Assembly: GCA_002709305.1 (NCBI GenBank)
Contig: PAQM01000005.1
Coordinates: 126,258 to 190,257, forward strand
Length of the DNA: 64,000 nucleotides
Origin: Crocinitomicaceae bacterium
Lineage (GTDB): Bacteria > Bacteroidota > Bacteroidia > Flavobacteriales_D > Crocinitomicaceae
Direction of reading: 5' to 3'
Shown here: positions 37,055 through 45,368 of the stretch, one piece after another
How positions within the stretch are numbered: position 1 is the first letter of the stretch
How the letters are laid out: each line of letters starts with the position of its first letter
Position numbers and translations under genes: made by a program
Notes under the pieces: generated by a model
The model's database searches: none
What the model was told of the DNA's origin: nothing
The model's input: the letters and a program-made list of their open reading frames with translations, nothing else

Positions 37055-38201
37055 TCACTTGATTTAATTTGTTTATAACTGGATTAGCATACATTTTTAT
37101 TAAAATAGGTCGATGATCTTCCTGAATTAATGATATCCTTTTATTAAAACTTTCACGATCTTTTTGTTTTATTTTCACTTCGAATTCTATATCATGTAAT
37201 TTTGGTCCTATAGATGAATCTCTATTGTGTAATTTTTCGTATGCAATATAATTTGGAGCTTGGAGTAAGTAATTGTTTATTATTTGTTTGTCAATTTCTT
37301 TAGCAATTTCTTTAGGATCTTCTTTAAAGGTTTTTATTTTATCTCCAAATGACACATGAATATTGCCTTTAAAATTCAAAAGTCCTCTTGAAATACTTTT
37401 TTGATCAGCATTTTTATCTTTAATAAAAGTTATATTATTATTTTTCATATAAATTTCTTCTGCTTTCATGCTATCACAAGGATCTAATTCATATGAAATA
37501 GAAACAGGTATTATGTTTAGCGAATTAATAGTTTCATTAAGTTTTATTTTTTTTGAATCAACACCTAGTTGAAGCATTTTAATTATTGCAGGATCAGTAT
37601 AATCTATTCCATCTTTTGCTCTTCCTTCTTTTTGTGCTATCCAGATACTATCACCAGATTTAATTTTATAATTAATATAAGAAGATAATTTTTTTAATGA
37701 TAGTAATTTTTCTCTTCCACTCAATGATCTTTTTACAATAAAACTTTTATTTAGTCTCATTAAATCAGATATGTATTCTTTATTTAGTAGGTTATCTCCA
37801 ATTGCAATTTCTACAGTATTGTGATTTGCTTTATACAATAAATAACTTACTAAAGCAGGATCCATAACTATGTCTCTATGGTTACCTATGAAAAGATATG
37901 ATTGATTTTTGTCTAATTTTTCAAGACCAGAAATCGTAACTTTACCACAAGTTTTTTTTAAAATTTTACTAAATTCAAGGCCTATAATCTTTTGAAAATC
38001 TGATACTTTATTAATTGATTTTGATTTTTTTTTAAAAAAAAATCGAATTAAGGCTTTTGTGATAATGGGAGAAATATTAAACAGTTTTGGGTAACTATAC
38101 TTAGCTACTCCAACTATTAATTCATCTTCTTTGTGTAATTTATTGACTACATTTTTGACTTCATCATCATGATAAGGTCTAATATCTTCAAAGTTGTTCA
38201 T
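37044..38201 (-). CDS. Glycerol-phosphate acyltransferase-like protein (PlsB/PlsC superfamily)
   Basis: A 385-residue LPLAT-superfamily protein. Block I is [13 protein letters not shown] (His and Asp as the catalytic pair), block II lies near [12 protein letters not shown], and block III is [13 protein letters not shown]. The protein is longer than a typical PlsC (about 240 residues) and has an N-terminal 75-residue extension and a C-terminal tail. It probably adds a fatty acid to a glycerol-phosphate or lysophospholipid acceptor. It overlaps the lipoprotein gene by 1 bp and prfC by 11 bp. Confidence 0.85.
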   Translation of the reverse strand: MNNFEDIRPYHDDEVKNVVNKLHKEDELIVGVAKYSYPKLFNISPIITKALIRFFFKKKSKSINKVSDFQKIIGLEFSKILKKTCGKVTISGLEKLDKNQSYLFIGNHRDIVMDPALVSYLLYKANHNTVEIAIGDNLLNKEYISDLMRLNKSFIVKRSLSGREKLLSLKKLSSYINYKIKSGDSIWIAQKEGRAKDGIDYTDPAIIKMLQLGVDSKKIKLNETINSLNIIPVSISYELDPCDSMKAEEIYMKNNNITFIKDKNADQKSISRGLLNFKGNIHVSFGDKIKTFKEDPKEIAKEIDKQIINNYLLQAPNYIAYEKLHNRDSSIGPKLHDIEFEVKIKQKDRESFNKRISLIQEDHRPILIKMYANPVINKLNQVNVK

Positions 38202-38758
38202 TATTTTTTCCAGTCATCTAGACTAAATACGAATGTTTCACCATTGTCATCATATGTTGATTTTGTGGCCCATTCATCGCAAGTTCTATCTCCAAAATCA
38301 ATAGTTGCAACCCATGCTCCAGAATCGTAGTCGTAGTATTTTATAATTCCAGCAATAATATATTCACAATCATTAGATTTTATAAGAGGTTCCACTATTA
38401 CTTTTTTATATTTAGATTTTTTACCATCATAATATGATTCATCTAATTGTAATTCAAATGTTGAAATATTTCCATCTTGGGTAAGGTTTGCTATACTATT
38501 TTCTTCTCCATCACCAAAATTTACTTTAGCAACAATATTGCCATTTTGAATATATTCTATTTCACCTGTAGTATAGTAATCGTTAGATGATGATTTTACA
38601 AATGATTCAGTAATATTCACATCACCTCCTGAGTTTGATAAAGTTATTTGAGCTGACTCTAAAGAAATTTCTCTTGAGAAATCATCAATTTTTTTGTTTT
38701 TATTACATGAATAAATTAAAATTGATAAAACAGATAGAATAAATATTGTTTTTTTCAT
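38201..38758 (-). CDS. Lipoprotein with two internal repeats, function unknown
   Basis: A 185-residue protein with a lipoprotein signal (LIYSC at residue 18). Two related segments, about 64-108 and 136-182, share the pattern G-x-I-x-Y ... A-x-(V/I)-(N/D)-F-G-D followed by E-x-x-(S/A)-(I/T)-A-x. The motif FGD-xx-C-D recalls repeats in other Bacteroidota surface lipoproteins. No enzyme motif is seen. It precedes an acyltransferase gene with 1 bp overlap. Confidence 0.75.
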   Translation of the reverse strand: MKKTIFILSVLSILIYSCNKNKKIDDFSREISLESAQITLSNSGGDVNITESFVKSSSNDYYTTGEIEYIQNGNIVAKVNFGDGEENSIANLTQDGNISTFELQLDESYYDGKKSKYKKVIVEPLIKSNDCEYIIAGIIKYYDYDSGAWVATIDFGDRTCDEWATKSTYDDNGETFVFSLDDWKK

Positions 38759-38823
38759 TTGTATGTAGATTTTAAAATTATAATTTAAATATAGGTAATT
38801 TTAGTGTTTTAGACTAAAATAAG

Positions 38824-38868
38824 GTAAATATAAAATGTACATTTATTTAATGTACATTTTATATTTAT
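38824..38868. terminator. Long A+T-rich perfect hairpin downstream of tRNA-His, probable terminator
   Basis: About 20 bp on each side pair almost perfectly (one G-T pair at the base) around a 5-nt loop at 38844-38848; the inner arm contains AATGTACATT. Seen from the reverse strand it begins a few bases after the tRNA 3' end, where a terminator is expected. It is unusually long and poor in G+C for one. Confidence 0.55.
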
Positions 38869-38872
38869 TTTG

Positions 38873-38947
38873 GGTGGAAGATGGGGCTCGAACCCACGAC
38901 CCTCGGTACCACAAACCGATGCTCTAACCAACTGAGCTACAACCACC
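38873..38947 (-). tRNA. tRNA-His (anticodon GTG)
   Basis: The reverse strand folds as a tRNA: D-stem GCTC/GAGC, anticodon stem TCGGT/ACCGA enclosing TTGTGGT with anticodon GTG, T-arm GTGGG-TTCGAGC-CCCAT. An additional G precedes the acceptor stem (G-1) and the discriminator is C73, both identity elements of bacterial tRNA-His. The acceptor arms GTGGTTG and CTTCCAC pair at five positions but leave two adjacent U-U oppositions (5:68 and 6:67). CCA is not encoded. Confidence 0.93.
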
Positions 38948-39091
38948 ATTTATATTCGCAAATATATGTAATTATAAATTATAGTTTTACGATTTTAGTA
39001 AATAATTAACTTTAAATATGTTGATAAAGTTTAGTTAAAAACTATATAAAGTATTTATACTCTAATTATTTTTGTGAAAAATTCTTTTTTT

Positions 39092-40072
39092 ATGCTTAAG
39101 ATAGGTGTTCTTGGTGTTGGTCATTTGGGTGAAATACATGTCAAATTAATAACTCAACTAACTCAATATTATAAATTAATAGGTTTTTATGATCCAAATG
39201 ATTACAATGCGAAAAATATCATTCAAAAATATCATATTAAGAGGTTTTTTTCTTTAGAAGAATTAATTAAGGAGGTAGATTGTCTTGATATTGTGACTCC
39301 AACTATTACTCATTTTGATTGTGCCTCCAAGGCTCTTAAAATGAGTAAACATTTATTCATAGAAAAACCTTTAACTCAAACAATTGATGAGGCGAAAAAA
39401 TTAATTCAATTAGCCAATGAAGCTGCTGTTAAAGTTCAAGTTGGTCATGTTGAACGATTTAATCCAGCATTTAAAAAAGCTATGGCATATTTTAATAATC
39501 CTATGTTTATTGAAACTCATCGTTTAGCAAATTTTAATCCTCGTGGTACTGATACACCTGTTGTATTAGATTTAATGATACATGACTTAGATATAATATT
39601 AAACGTTGTTAATTCAACAATTAAAAATATCTCAGCATCTGGTGTTCCAATAGTTAGTGACACACCAGATATTGCTAATGCGAGGATTGAGTTTAATAAT
39701 GGCTGTGTCGCAAACTTAACAGCAAGCAGGATTTCAATGAAAAACATGCGTAAATCTCGCTTTTTTCAAAAGGATGCATATATAAGTATTGATTTTTTAA
39801 AAAAAGAACTAGAAGTAGTTCGTATGGAAGATGTTAAAACTGATGTTGAACCATTTGATATTGTATTTGATATTGGTGGTGATAAACCAAGAAAAAAAAT
39901 AATTTTTGATAAACCAAACATTAAGCCTATCAATGCAATTGAAGAAGAATTAATCGATTTTCATGATATTGTTATAAATGATCTCCCTCCAATTGTATCT
40001 ATTGAAGATGCTTATTCAGCATTAGATGTAGCCCATCAAATATTAGATAAATTAAAATTATCATCACTTTAA
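39092..40072 (+). CDS. Gfo/Idh/MocA-family oxidoreductase
   Basis: A 326-residue NAD(P)-dependent sugar or aldehyde oxidoreductase. The nucleotide-binding site is IGVLGVGHLGEIH near the N terminus, and the signature EKPLTQTIDEA occurs around residue 90. Conserved GHVERFNP and DLMIHDLDI fit the biliverdin-reductase-like branch found next to lipid or polysaccharide genes. The preferred ATG at 39092 gives the usual short N terminus; a GTG 18 bp upstream is possible. Substrate unknown. Confidence 0.87.
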   Translation: MLKIGVLGVGHLGEIHVKLITQLTQYYKLIGFYDPNDYNAKNIIQKYHIKRFFSLEELIKEVDCLDIVTPTITHFDCASKALKMSKHLFIEKPLTQTIDEAKKLIQLANEAAVKVQVGHVERFNPAFKKAMAYFNNPMFIETHRLANFNPRGTDTPVVLDLMIHDLDIILNVVNSTIKNISASGVPIVSDTPDIANARIEFNNGCVANLTASRISMKNMRKSRFFQKDAYISIDFLKKELEVVRMEDVKTDVEPFDIVFDIGGDKPRKKIIFDKPNIKPINAIEEELIDFHDIVINDLPPIVSIEDAYSALDVAHQILDKLKLSSL

Positions 40073-40123
40073 TTAGACAATAAATAAATTTTGGTTTCGT
40101 TTAGTTTTTATTATGTTTAAAAT

Positions 40124-41023
40124 ATGAAATATATTGTATTGATAACTCTTATAATTTTCTTTTTTGGATCATGTATAAAAAATAATTCAAATCCAATTTG
40201 GATAGAGGTTAAAGAATGGGAATTAATAGATAATCCTAATCAAAATGTTTTAGAAAATTACAATCCGGGAGTTTTAACTCATGGAATAAAAGATGTATGG
40301 CTTTATATAGACAATTCATTAGTCGGAGTTTTTGAAGTACCCTTTAGAGTTCCTGTTTTAGAAGAAGGAGTGAAAGAGATTAGAATGATTCCCGGAATAC
40401 ATAATAATGGTATTTCTACAACAAAAACTAGATATCCTTTTTTTGAGCCTTATGTTACAAATATTGATTTAATAGAAAATCAAACATACATTATTAATCC
40501 AGTTACTATGTATTCTACTTCAACTAAATTTTGGATCGAAAATTTTGAATCTTCTTCTAATCAATTTGTTGATGGTAATGCTACACTTTCGTCACTTATT
40601 CCATCTAATGACCCTTCTATAATTGATCCTTCAATTAATGAAAGTTATTTTGGACGTATTTCTTTAAATAATATAGATAATATGTATATCGGATCTTCTG
40701 ATGTTTTCGGTATTTCTGGAACTCCAATAGGTCTTCCAAAAGGTACAGATTGTTATTTAGAAATTGATTATCACAATACTGCTGATATTACTACAGGAAT
40801 ATTAGCTTTAAGTTCAACTGATGGGATTAACAATCCATTAGTCACATTGAATAGGCAATTTGAAAGTGAGGTAGAGTGGAAGAAAATATATATTGAATTA
40901 AGAGAAGTAGTTTCAGGTTCTACATCAGCTCAATATTTTGAATTTACTTTAGATGCTTTATTGCCAAATGGAGTTAATTCAGGTCAAATAAATATAGATA
41001 ATTTTAAAGCAGTTTACTTTTAA
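40124..41023 (+). CDS. Lipoprotein of unknown function
   Basis: A 299-residue protein with lipoprotein signal ending FFGSC at residue 17. The N-terminal half (GIKDVWLYIDNSLVGVFEVP) looks like a small beta domain, and the C-terminal half (about 145-299) reads like a jelly-roll or carbohydrate-binding-type domain: FVDGNATLSS, a long beta-rich core, then INIDNFKAVYF. It recalls lipoproteins found beside cell-surface polysaccharide genes. It overlaps the glycosylphosphotransferase by 1 bp, suggesting a shared job at the envelope. Confidence 0.72.
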   Translation: MKYIVLITLIIFFFGSCIKNNSNPIWIEVKEWELIDNPNQNVLENYNPGVLTHGIKDVWLYIDNSLVGVFEVPFRVPVLEEGVKEIRMIPGIHNNGISTTKTRYPFFEPYVTNIDLIENQTYIINPVTMYSTSTKFWIENFESSSNQFVDGNATLSSLIPSNDPSIIDPSINESYFGRISLNNIDNMYIGSSDVFGISGTPIGLPKGTDCYLEIDYHNTADITTGILALSSTDGINNPLVTLNRQFESEVEWKKIYIELREVVSGSTSAQYFEFTLDALLPNGVNSGQINIDNFKAVYF

Positions 41024-42417
41024 TGAAATCAAATTTTCTTTTATTTATTTTAGTTTTTTTTGATTGGTTGTCAGCTTTTTTTACTTGGTTTTTCTTTTAT
41101 TATTTTCGTAAAACAAGTATTGAAAATGTTGAGTTTTCTGTAAATAATTCTTTTTATATAGGTATTACATTTCTTCCTATAGCTTGGCTTATTTTATATG
41201 CTTTACAAGGAATTTATAAAGATGTTAAAAGGTTGTATCGTTTAAGAATATTAATCAATACATTTTCATCAACTTTAATAGGTTCTATTGGAATATTTTT
41301 TGTTTTTCTTTTAGATGATAACATAAATAGTTATTCGCAATATTATTATTCGGTTTTATTTTTATTTTTTATTCATTTTATTTTGACTTTTTTTCCAAGA
41401 ATAATTTTGGTTAGTTACATAGTTAAAAAAATTCATAATCGTAAAGATGGATTTAAAACACTAATTATTGGAGGAAGTGATAAAGCTATTAATATATATC
41501 AAGAAATTAATAATTTACCTAAAGGAATAGGTTGTGAATTCGTAGGATTTTTAAATATTAATGGAGTTGACAAATTACTAGATGAATATTTGCCTTATTT
41601 AGGGCATATAGATAATTTAGAAACAGTTATATGTAATTATAATATTGAAGAAGTAATTATTGCTTTAGAAAGTTCAGAACATGATAAATTGAAAAAGATT
41701 ATTTCTAGGTTAGAATTTGCCGATATTAACATAAAAGTACTTCCGGATATGTATGATATTCTTTCAGGTACTGTTAAAATGAATAATATTTTTGGTGCTC
41801 TTTTAATAAATATTAAATCAGAGATTATGCCTATTTGGCAAAGAGTTTTTAAACGTATGTTAGATATTATAATTTCTTTAATGTCATTAGTATTACTCAT
41901 TCCGGTATATATAATACTTGCAATTTTAGTTAAGCTTACTTCTCCCGGGCCTATAATATTTCGACAAGATCGTATTGGGAAAAATGGAAAGTTATTTAGG
42001 ATAGTTAAATTTAGAACTATGTTTATTAATTCTGAGATAAATGGACCTCAATTATCTTCATCAAATGATTCTAGGATAACAAAGGTAGGTCGTTTTATGC
42101 GTAGGTCTAGATTGGATGAATTTTTACAATTTTACAACGTACTAATTGGTGAAATGTCTTTGGTAGGTCCAAGACCTGAAAGACAGTTTTTTATAGATAA
42201 AATTGTTGAACGTGAACCACAGTTTTTAAAATTAACAAAAGTGCGTCCTGGAATTACATCCTGGGGTCAAGTTAAATATGGTTATGCAGAAAATGTTGAT
42301 CAAATGATAGATAGAATGAAATACGACTTGCTTTATTTGAAAAATCGTAGTTTATCTTTAGATTTTAAAATTATGTTTTATACCGTTTTAATAATTTTTA
42401 AGGGTACGGGCAAATGA
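41023..42417 (+). CDS. Polyprenyl glycosylphosphotransferase (WbaP/WcaJ-like sugar transferase)
   Basis: A 464-residue membrane enzyme that starts polysaccharide synthesis by moving a sugar-1-phosphate onto undecaprenyl phosphate. Four to five N-terminal helices and a nucleotide-binding-like domain (LIIGGSDKAINIYQEI) precede the catalytic domain at about 280-464, which contains the re-entrant helix KRMLDIIISLMSLV, FRQDRIGKNGK, KFRTM, the catalytic Asp-Glu in SRLDEFLQFYNVL, SLVGPRPER and RPGITSWGQV. The domain is complete. Stop codon touches the stop of the convergent FAH gene with no base between. Confidence 0.92.
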   Translation: MKSNFLLFILVFFDWLSAFFTWFFFYYFRKTSIENVEFSVNNSFYIGITFLPIAWLILYALQGIYKDVKRLYRLRILINTFSSTLIGSIGIFFVFLLDDNINSYSQYYYSVLFLFFIHFILTFFPRIILVSYIVKKIHNRKDGFKTLIIGGSDKAINIYQEINNLPKGIGCEFVGFLNINGVDKLLDEYLPYLGHIDNLETVICNYNIEEVIIALESSEHDKLKKIISRLEFADINIKVLPDMYDILSGTVKMNNIFGALLINIKSEIMPIWQRVFKRMLDIIISLMSLVLLIPVYIILAILVKLTSPGPIIFRQDRIGKNGKLFRIVKFRTMFINSEINGPQLSSSNDSRITKVGRFMRRSRLDEFLQFYNVLIGEMSLVGPRPERQFFIDKIVEREPQFLKLTKVRPGITSWGQVKYGYAENVDQMIDRMKYDLLYLKNRSLSLDFKIMFYTVLIIFKGTGK

Positions 42418-43029
42418 TTATTTTATTTTTAAATTAAACATAACTTTATTTTCGATTAGACCTGTTAATTGGTCTCCGATTTTAATCGGCCCAACACCTT
42501 CAGGAGTTCCTGTGAATATTAAGTCACCCTTTTTTAATGTTATAAACTTTGAAATATATGATATTAATGAATCTATTTTAAAAATCATTTCACTACTATT
42601 TCCTTTTTGAACAGTTTTTCCATTTTTATTTAGTTGGAATGATATATTATCTAAATTTAGTTTCTCTTTATTAATAAATTCCTTAGAAATAGGAGCGCTG
42701 TTGTCAAATGATTTTGATATTTCCCATGGATGGCTATTCTTTTTACATTTTGTTTGTAAGTCTCTTGCAGTAAAGTCTATTCCAAGACCAATTTCAGAAT
42801 AATATTTATGGGCAAATTTTTCCTTTATATTTTTACCGACTCGATCTATTTTTATCACTAATTCGCATTCAAATTCAATTTTTTTTGAAAAGTCAGGGTA
42901 GAAAAAAGGATTTTCAGCATTAAATAAAGAAGTTTCTGGTTTCATGAAAAATATTGGTTTTTCAGGAACCTCTTCATTCATTTCAATAGCGTGTTTGAAG
43001 TAATTTCTACCAATACAGATTAATTTCAT
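42418..43029 (-). CDS. Fumarylacetoacetate hydrolase-family protein
   Basis: A 203-residue FAH-fold enzyme. The metal ligands are in EFECELVIKID, and IDFTARDLQ and FTGTPEGVGPI are family marks. Short FAH proteins (about 200-220 residues) cover oxaloacetate decarboxylases, acylpyruvases and isomerases, so the reaction is uncertain. It directly follows the exonuclease gene, with no gap. Confidence 0.87.
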   Translation of the reverse strand: MKLICIGRNYFKHAIEMNEEVPEKPIFFMKPETSLFNAENPFFYPDFSKKIEFECELVIKIDRVGKNIKEKFAHKYYSEIGLGIDFTARDLQTKCKKNSHPWEISKSFDNSAPISKEFINKEKLNLDNISFQLNKNGKTVQKGNSSEMIFKIDSLISYISKFITLKKGDLIFTGTPEGVGPIKIGDQLTGLIENKVMFNLKIK

Positions 43030-43854
43030 TTATTTGAATTTGTTTTTTAGGTTTTTAAGTTTAATATTAAATTTTTCTTTTTCTTTTTCTTTTTTTATTT
43101 TTTTAATTATTTTTTTTAAACATTGTTTGGTGTGTCTAGGGAATTCAGCTTCCATTATCCAACCATAATAACTAGGTTCTGAAATTGAAATTTCTTTAAT
43201 TGATTTTCCTTTATGTTTCCCGAAATTATATATTTCAATTCCTTCTTTATTAATTGCTAGTCTTCCAGCAAAATCTATCCGGGTAACATTTTCATAATTT
43301 GAAAAATTAGCTAAAAAATTTACATCATTTTTTATTTCATCGTATCGAGATATTTGTGCATTTAATATTTCATAAGTTGCATTTGCATCAGCGATTGCAG
43401 AATGAGCATTTTCCAGTTTTTTATTACAGTAAAAATTATAAGCAGCAACTAAAGTTCTTTCTTCCATTTTATGGAAAATATTTTGTACATCAATATGTTT
43501 GCTATTTGATAAATCTATTATACTATTAGCTCTTATTAGTTCTTCTGCTAAGATTGGTAAATCAAATTTATTTGAATTATAACCTACAATATCTGACTTT
43601 TCAATAAATTTTTCTAATTCTGGAACAATATCTTTAAAAGTCGGTTCATTTTCTATGTCTTTATTATATATTCCATGTATTTTACTAATTTCTAACGGGA
43701 TTTTTTTTTCAGGATTTATTCGTTTGTGAAATTCTGATTTTTTACCATCAGTAGAGATTTTTATAATTCCTATTTCAACAATTCTATCATTAACTACATC
43801 TAAACCTGTTGCTTCAATATCTAGTATTATTATGTTTTTTTTGAGTTTAATCAT
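43030..43854 (-). CDS. DnaQ-like 3'-5' exonuclease with a C-terminal DUF3820-like domain
   Basis: A 274-residue protein. The DEDDh exonuclease core is in residues 1-180: ILDIEATGLD (Asp, Glu), SNKFDLPILAEEL (Asp) and AHSAIADANATYEIL (His, Asp). After it comes a module reading FGKHKGKSIKEI with SYYGWIME, typical of the small DUF3820 family. A lysine-rich tail follows. It resembles the epsilon proofreading subunit in fold, but the extra domain and position suggest a separate repair or RNA role. Reverse strand, flanked by FAH and E2 genes. Confidence 0.84.
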   Translation of the reverse strand: MIKLKKNIIILDIEATGLDVVNDRIVEIGIIKISTDGKKSEFHKRINPEKKIPLEISKIHGIYNKDIENEPTFKDIVPELEKFIEKSDIVGYNSNKFDLPILAEELIRANSIIDLSNSKHIDVQNIFHKMEERTLVAAYNFYCNKKLENAHSAIADANATYEILNAQISRYDEIKNDVNFLANFSNYENVTRIDFAGRLAINKEGIEIYNFGKHKGKSIKEISISEPSYYGWIMEAEFPRHTKQCLKKIIKKIKKEKEKEKFNIKLKNLKNKFK

Positions 43855-43916
43855 TATGATAGTTAAAATAGGATTTTGATTTTGTTTCTATTTTTATTCT
43901 AATTGTTAGTTAGAAT

Positions 43917-45293
43917 TTAAAATTCTCTATTTTCATCAAATGATTCAAGATATTCAGCAACTCGTTTCACAAATTTACCGCCAAGTGCTCCATCAATAAC
44001 TCTGTGGTCATATGAGTGTGATAAGAACATTTTTTGTCTAATTCCAATAAAATCACCTTCTATAGTTTCAATAACTGATGGTACTTTACGAATAGCTCCT
44101 AATGCTAAAATAGCGACTTGAGGTTGATTAATAATTGGTGTACCCATAACATTTCCAAATGTTCCAACGTTGGTTACAGTATAAGTACCTCCTTCAATAT
44201 CTTCAGGTTTTAGACAATTATTTCGTGCATTATTGGCTAATTCATTTACTGATTTAGTTAAACCAGTTAGATTTAAACGATCTGCATTTTTTATTACAGG
44301 AACAATTAAATTTCCTGATGGAAGTGCAGTAGCCATACCGATATTTATATTATTTCTTTTAATAATTTTATTTTCAGATACAGAGACATTAATCATTGGG
44401 AAATCTTTTATAGCTTTAACTATTGCTTCAATGATTATTGGAGTAAATGTGATTTTTTCACCCTCTCGTTTTATGAAATCATTTTTTATTTTATCTCTCC
44501 AATTAACTATTTTTGTCATATCAGCTTCAACATAACTAGTTACATGGGGCGAAACAGATTTTGACATAACCATATGATCAGCAATTATTTTGCGCATACG
44601 ATCCATTTCAATAATTTCGTCATTAGAGCCAATAATTATTTTAGGGTTTTTAATTTTTGTTGATAATTCAGTAGTGCTATTAGTTGAATTTTCAATAATT
44701 TGATTTGGAGTATTTAAATTGTTTCTATTTTCAATATATTTTAAAATATCTTTTTTGGTAACTCTAGATGACTTTCCTGATCCAGAAATCGATTCTAATT
44801 CAGATATTAATATTCCTTCTTTTTCTGCAATGCTTCTAACTAGGGGGGAGTAGAATCTTCCAGATGGACCTGATTTAGGGATATTATTACTGATTTTTTT
44901 ATGATCTAATTTTTCTTCTATTTTCAGTTCTTCTTTAGACTCTTCTTTAGATTCTTCTTTAGATTCTTCTTTAGATTCTTCTTTAGACTCTTCTTTAGAT
45001 TTTTGATTTGAATTTTCACTAGTTTCTTGATCGTTTTGTTCAATTATAGATCCATCTGTTGAAATTAATGCAATTATATCTCCAACTTGCGCAACTTCAT
45101 TTTCTTTAAAGAGTGTTTTTATTAAAATTCCTTCTGCTTCAGAAGGTAACTCATTGTCAACTTTATCTGTAGCTACTTCAACTAATGGCTCGTCAATTTG
45201 AACTGTATCTCCAATTTTTTTTAACCAATTAGTAATCGTGGCTTCTGTTACGCTTTCTCCCATCTTAGGGAGTCTAATTTCAACTTGTGACAT
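43917..45293 (-). CDS. 2-oxoacid dehydrogenase E2 component (dihydrolipoamide acyltransferase)
   Basis: A 458-residue E2 chain. Lipoyl domain at 1-78 with the lipoylated Lys44 in VATDKVDNE; a linker with six SKEE units; a peripheral-subunit-binding domain (YSPLVRSIAEKEGI ... GRVTKKDI type) at about 145-190; and the acyltransferase domain from about 225 to the end, with catalytic HxxxDG in SYDHRVIDGALG. EMDRMRKIIADHMVMS fits the branched-chain or 2-oxoglutarate class rather than the pyruvate class encoded at 58009. The E1 and E3 genes are not adjacent. Confidence 0.88.
   Translation of the reverse strand: MSQVEIRLPKMGESVTEATITNWLKKIGDTVQIDEPLVEVATDKVDNELPSEAEGILIKTLFKENEVAQVGDIIALISTDGSIIEQNDQETSENSNQKSKEESKEESKEESKEESKEESKEELKIEEKLDHKKISNNIPKSGPSGRFYSPLVRSIAEKEGILISELESISGSGKSSRVTKKDILKYIENRNNLNTPNQIIENSTNSTTELSTKIKNPKIIIGSNDEIIEMDRMRKIIADHMVMSKSVSPHVTSYVEADMTKIVNWRDKIKNDFIKREGEKITFTPIIIEAIVKAIKDFPMINVSVSENKIIKRNNINIGMATALPSGNLIVPVIKNADRLNLTGLTKSVNELANNARNNCLKPEDIEGGTYTVTNVGTFGNVMGTPIINQPQVAILALGAIRKVPSVIETIEGDFIGIRQKMFLSHSYDHRVIDGALGGKFVKRVAEYLESFDENREF
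44929..45000 (-). repeat. Six tandem 12-bp units encoding SKEE in the E2 linker
   Basis: TCTTCTTTAGAT (last base C or T) repeats six times. On the coding strand it gives the charged, flexible SKEE linker between lipoyl and binding domains. The unit is a multiple of three, so unit changes only vary linker length. Confidence 0.92.
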
Positions 45294-45368
45294 ATTTTGT
45301 GTATACTCTTTATTAAGTACAAAAATAATCTAAATTTATTCTTTATCAATTTTTAGAATAATAAGGTT

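Noticed and set aside
38824..38868. Partition or recombination site (parS/dif-like)
   Set aside because: It does not match the parS or dif consensus as I know them, and its place directly after the tRNA is better explained by termination.
44233..44535. Forward open frame opposite the E2 gene
   Set aside because: It lies wholly inside a well-supported reverse-strand gene, and its translation shows no domain or conserved motif.
44929..45000. Phase-variation repeat in the E2 gene
   Set aside because: The 12-bp unit keeps the reading frame whatever the copy number, and the product is an ordinary flexible linker.
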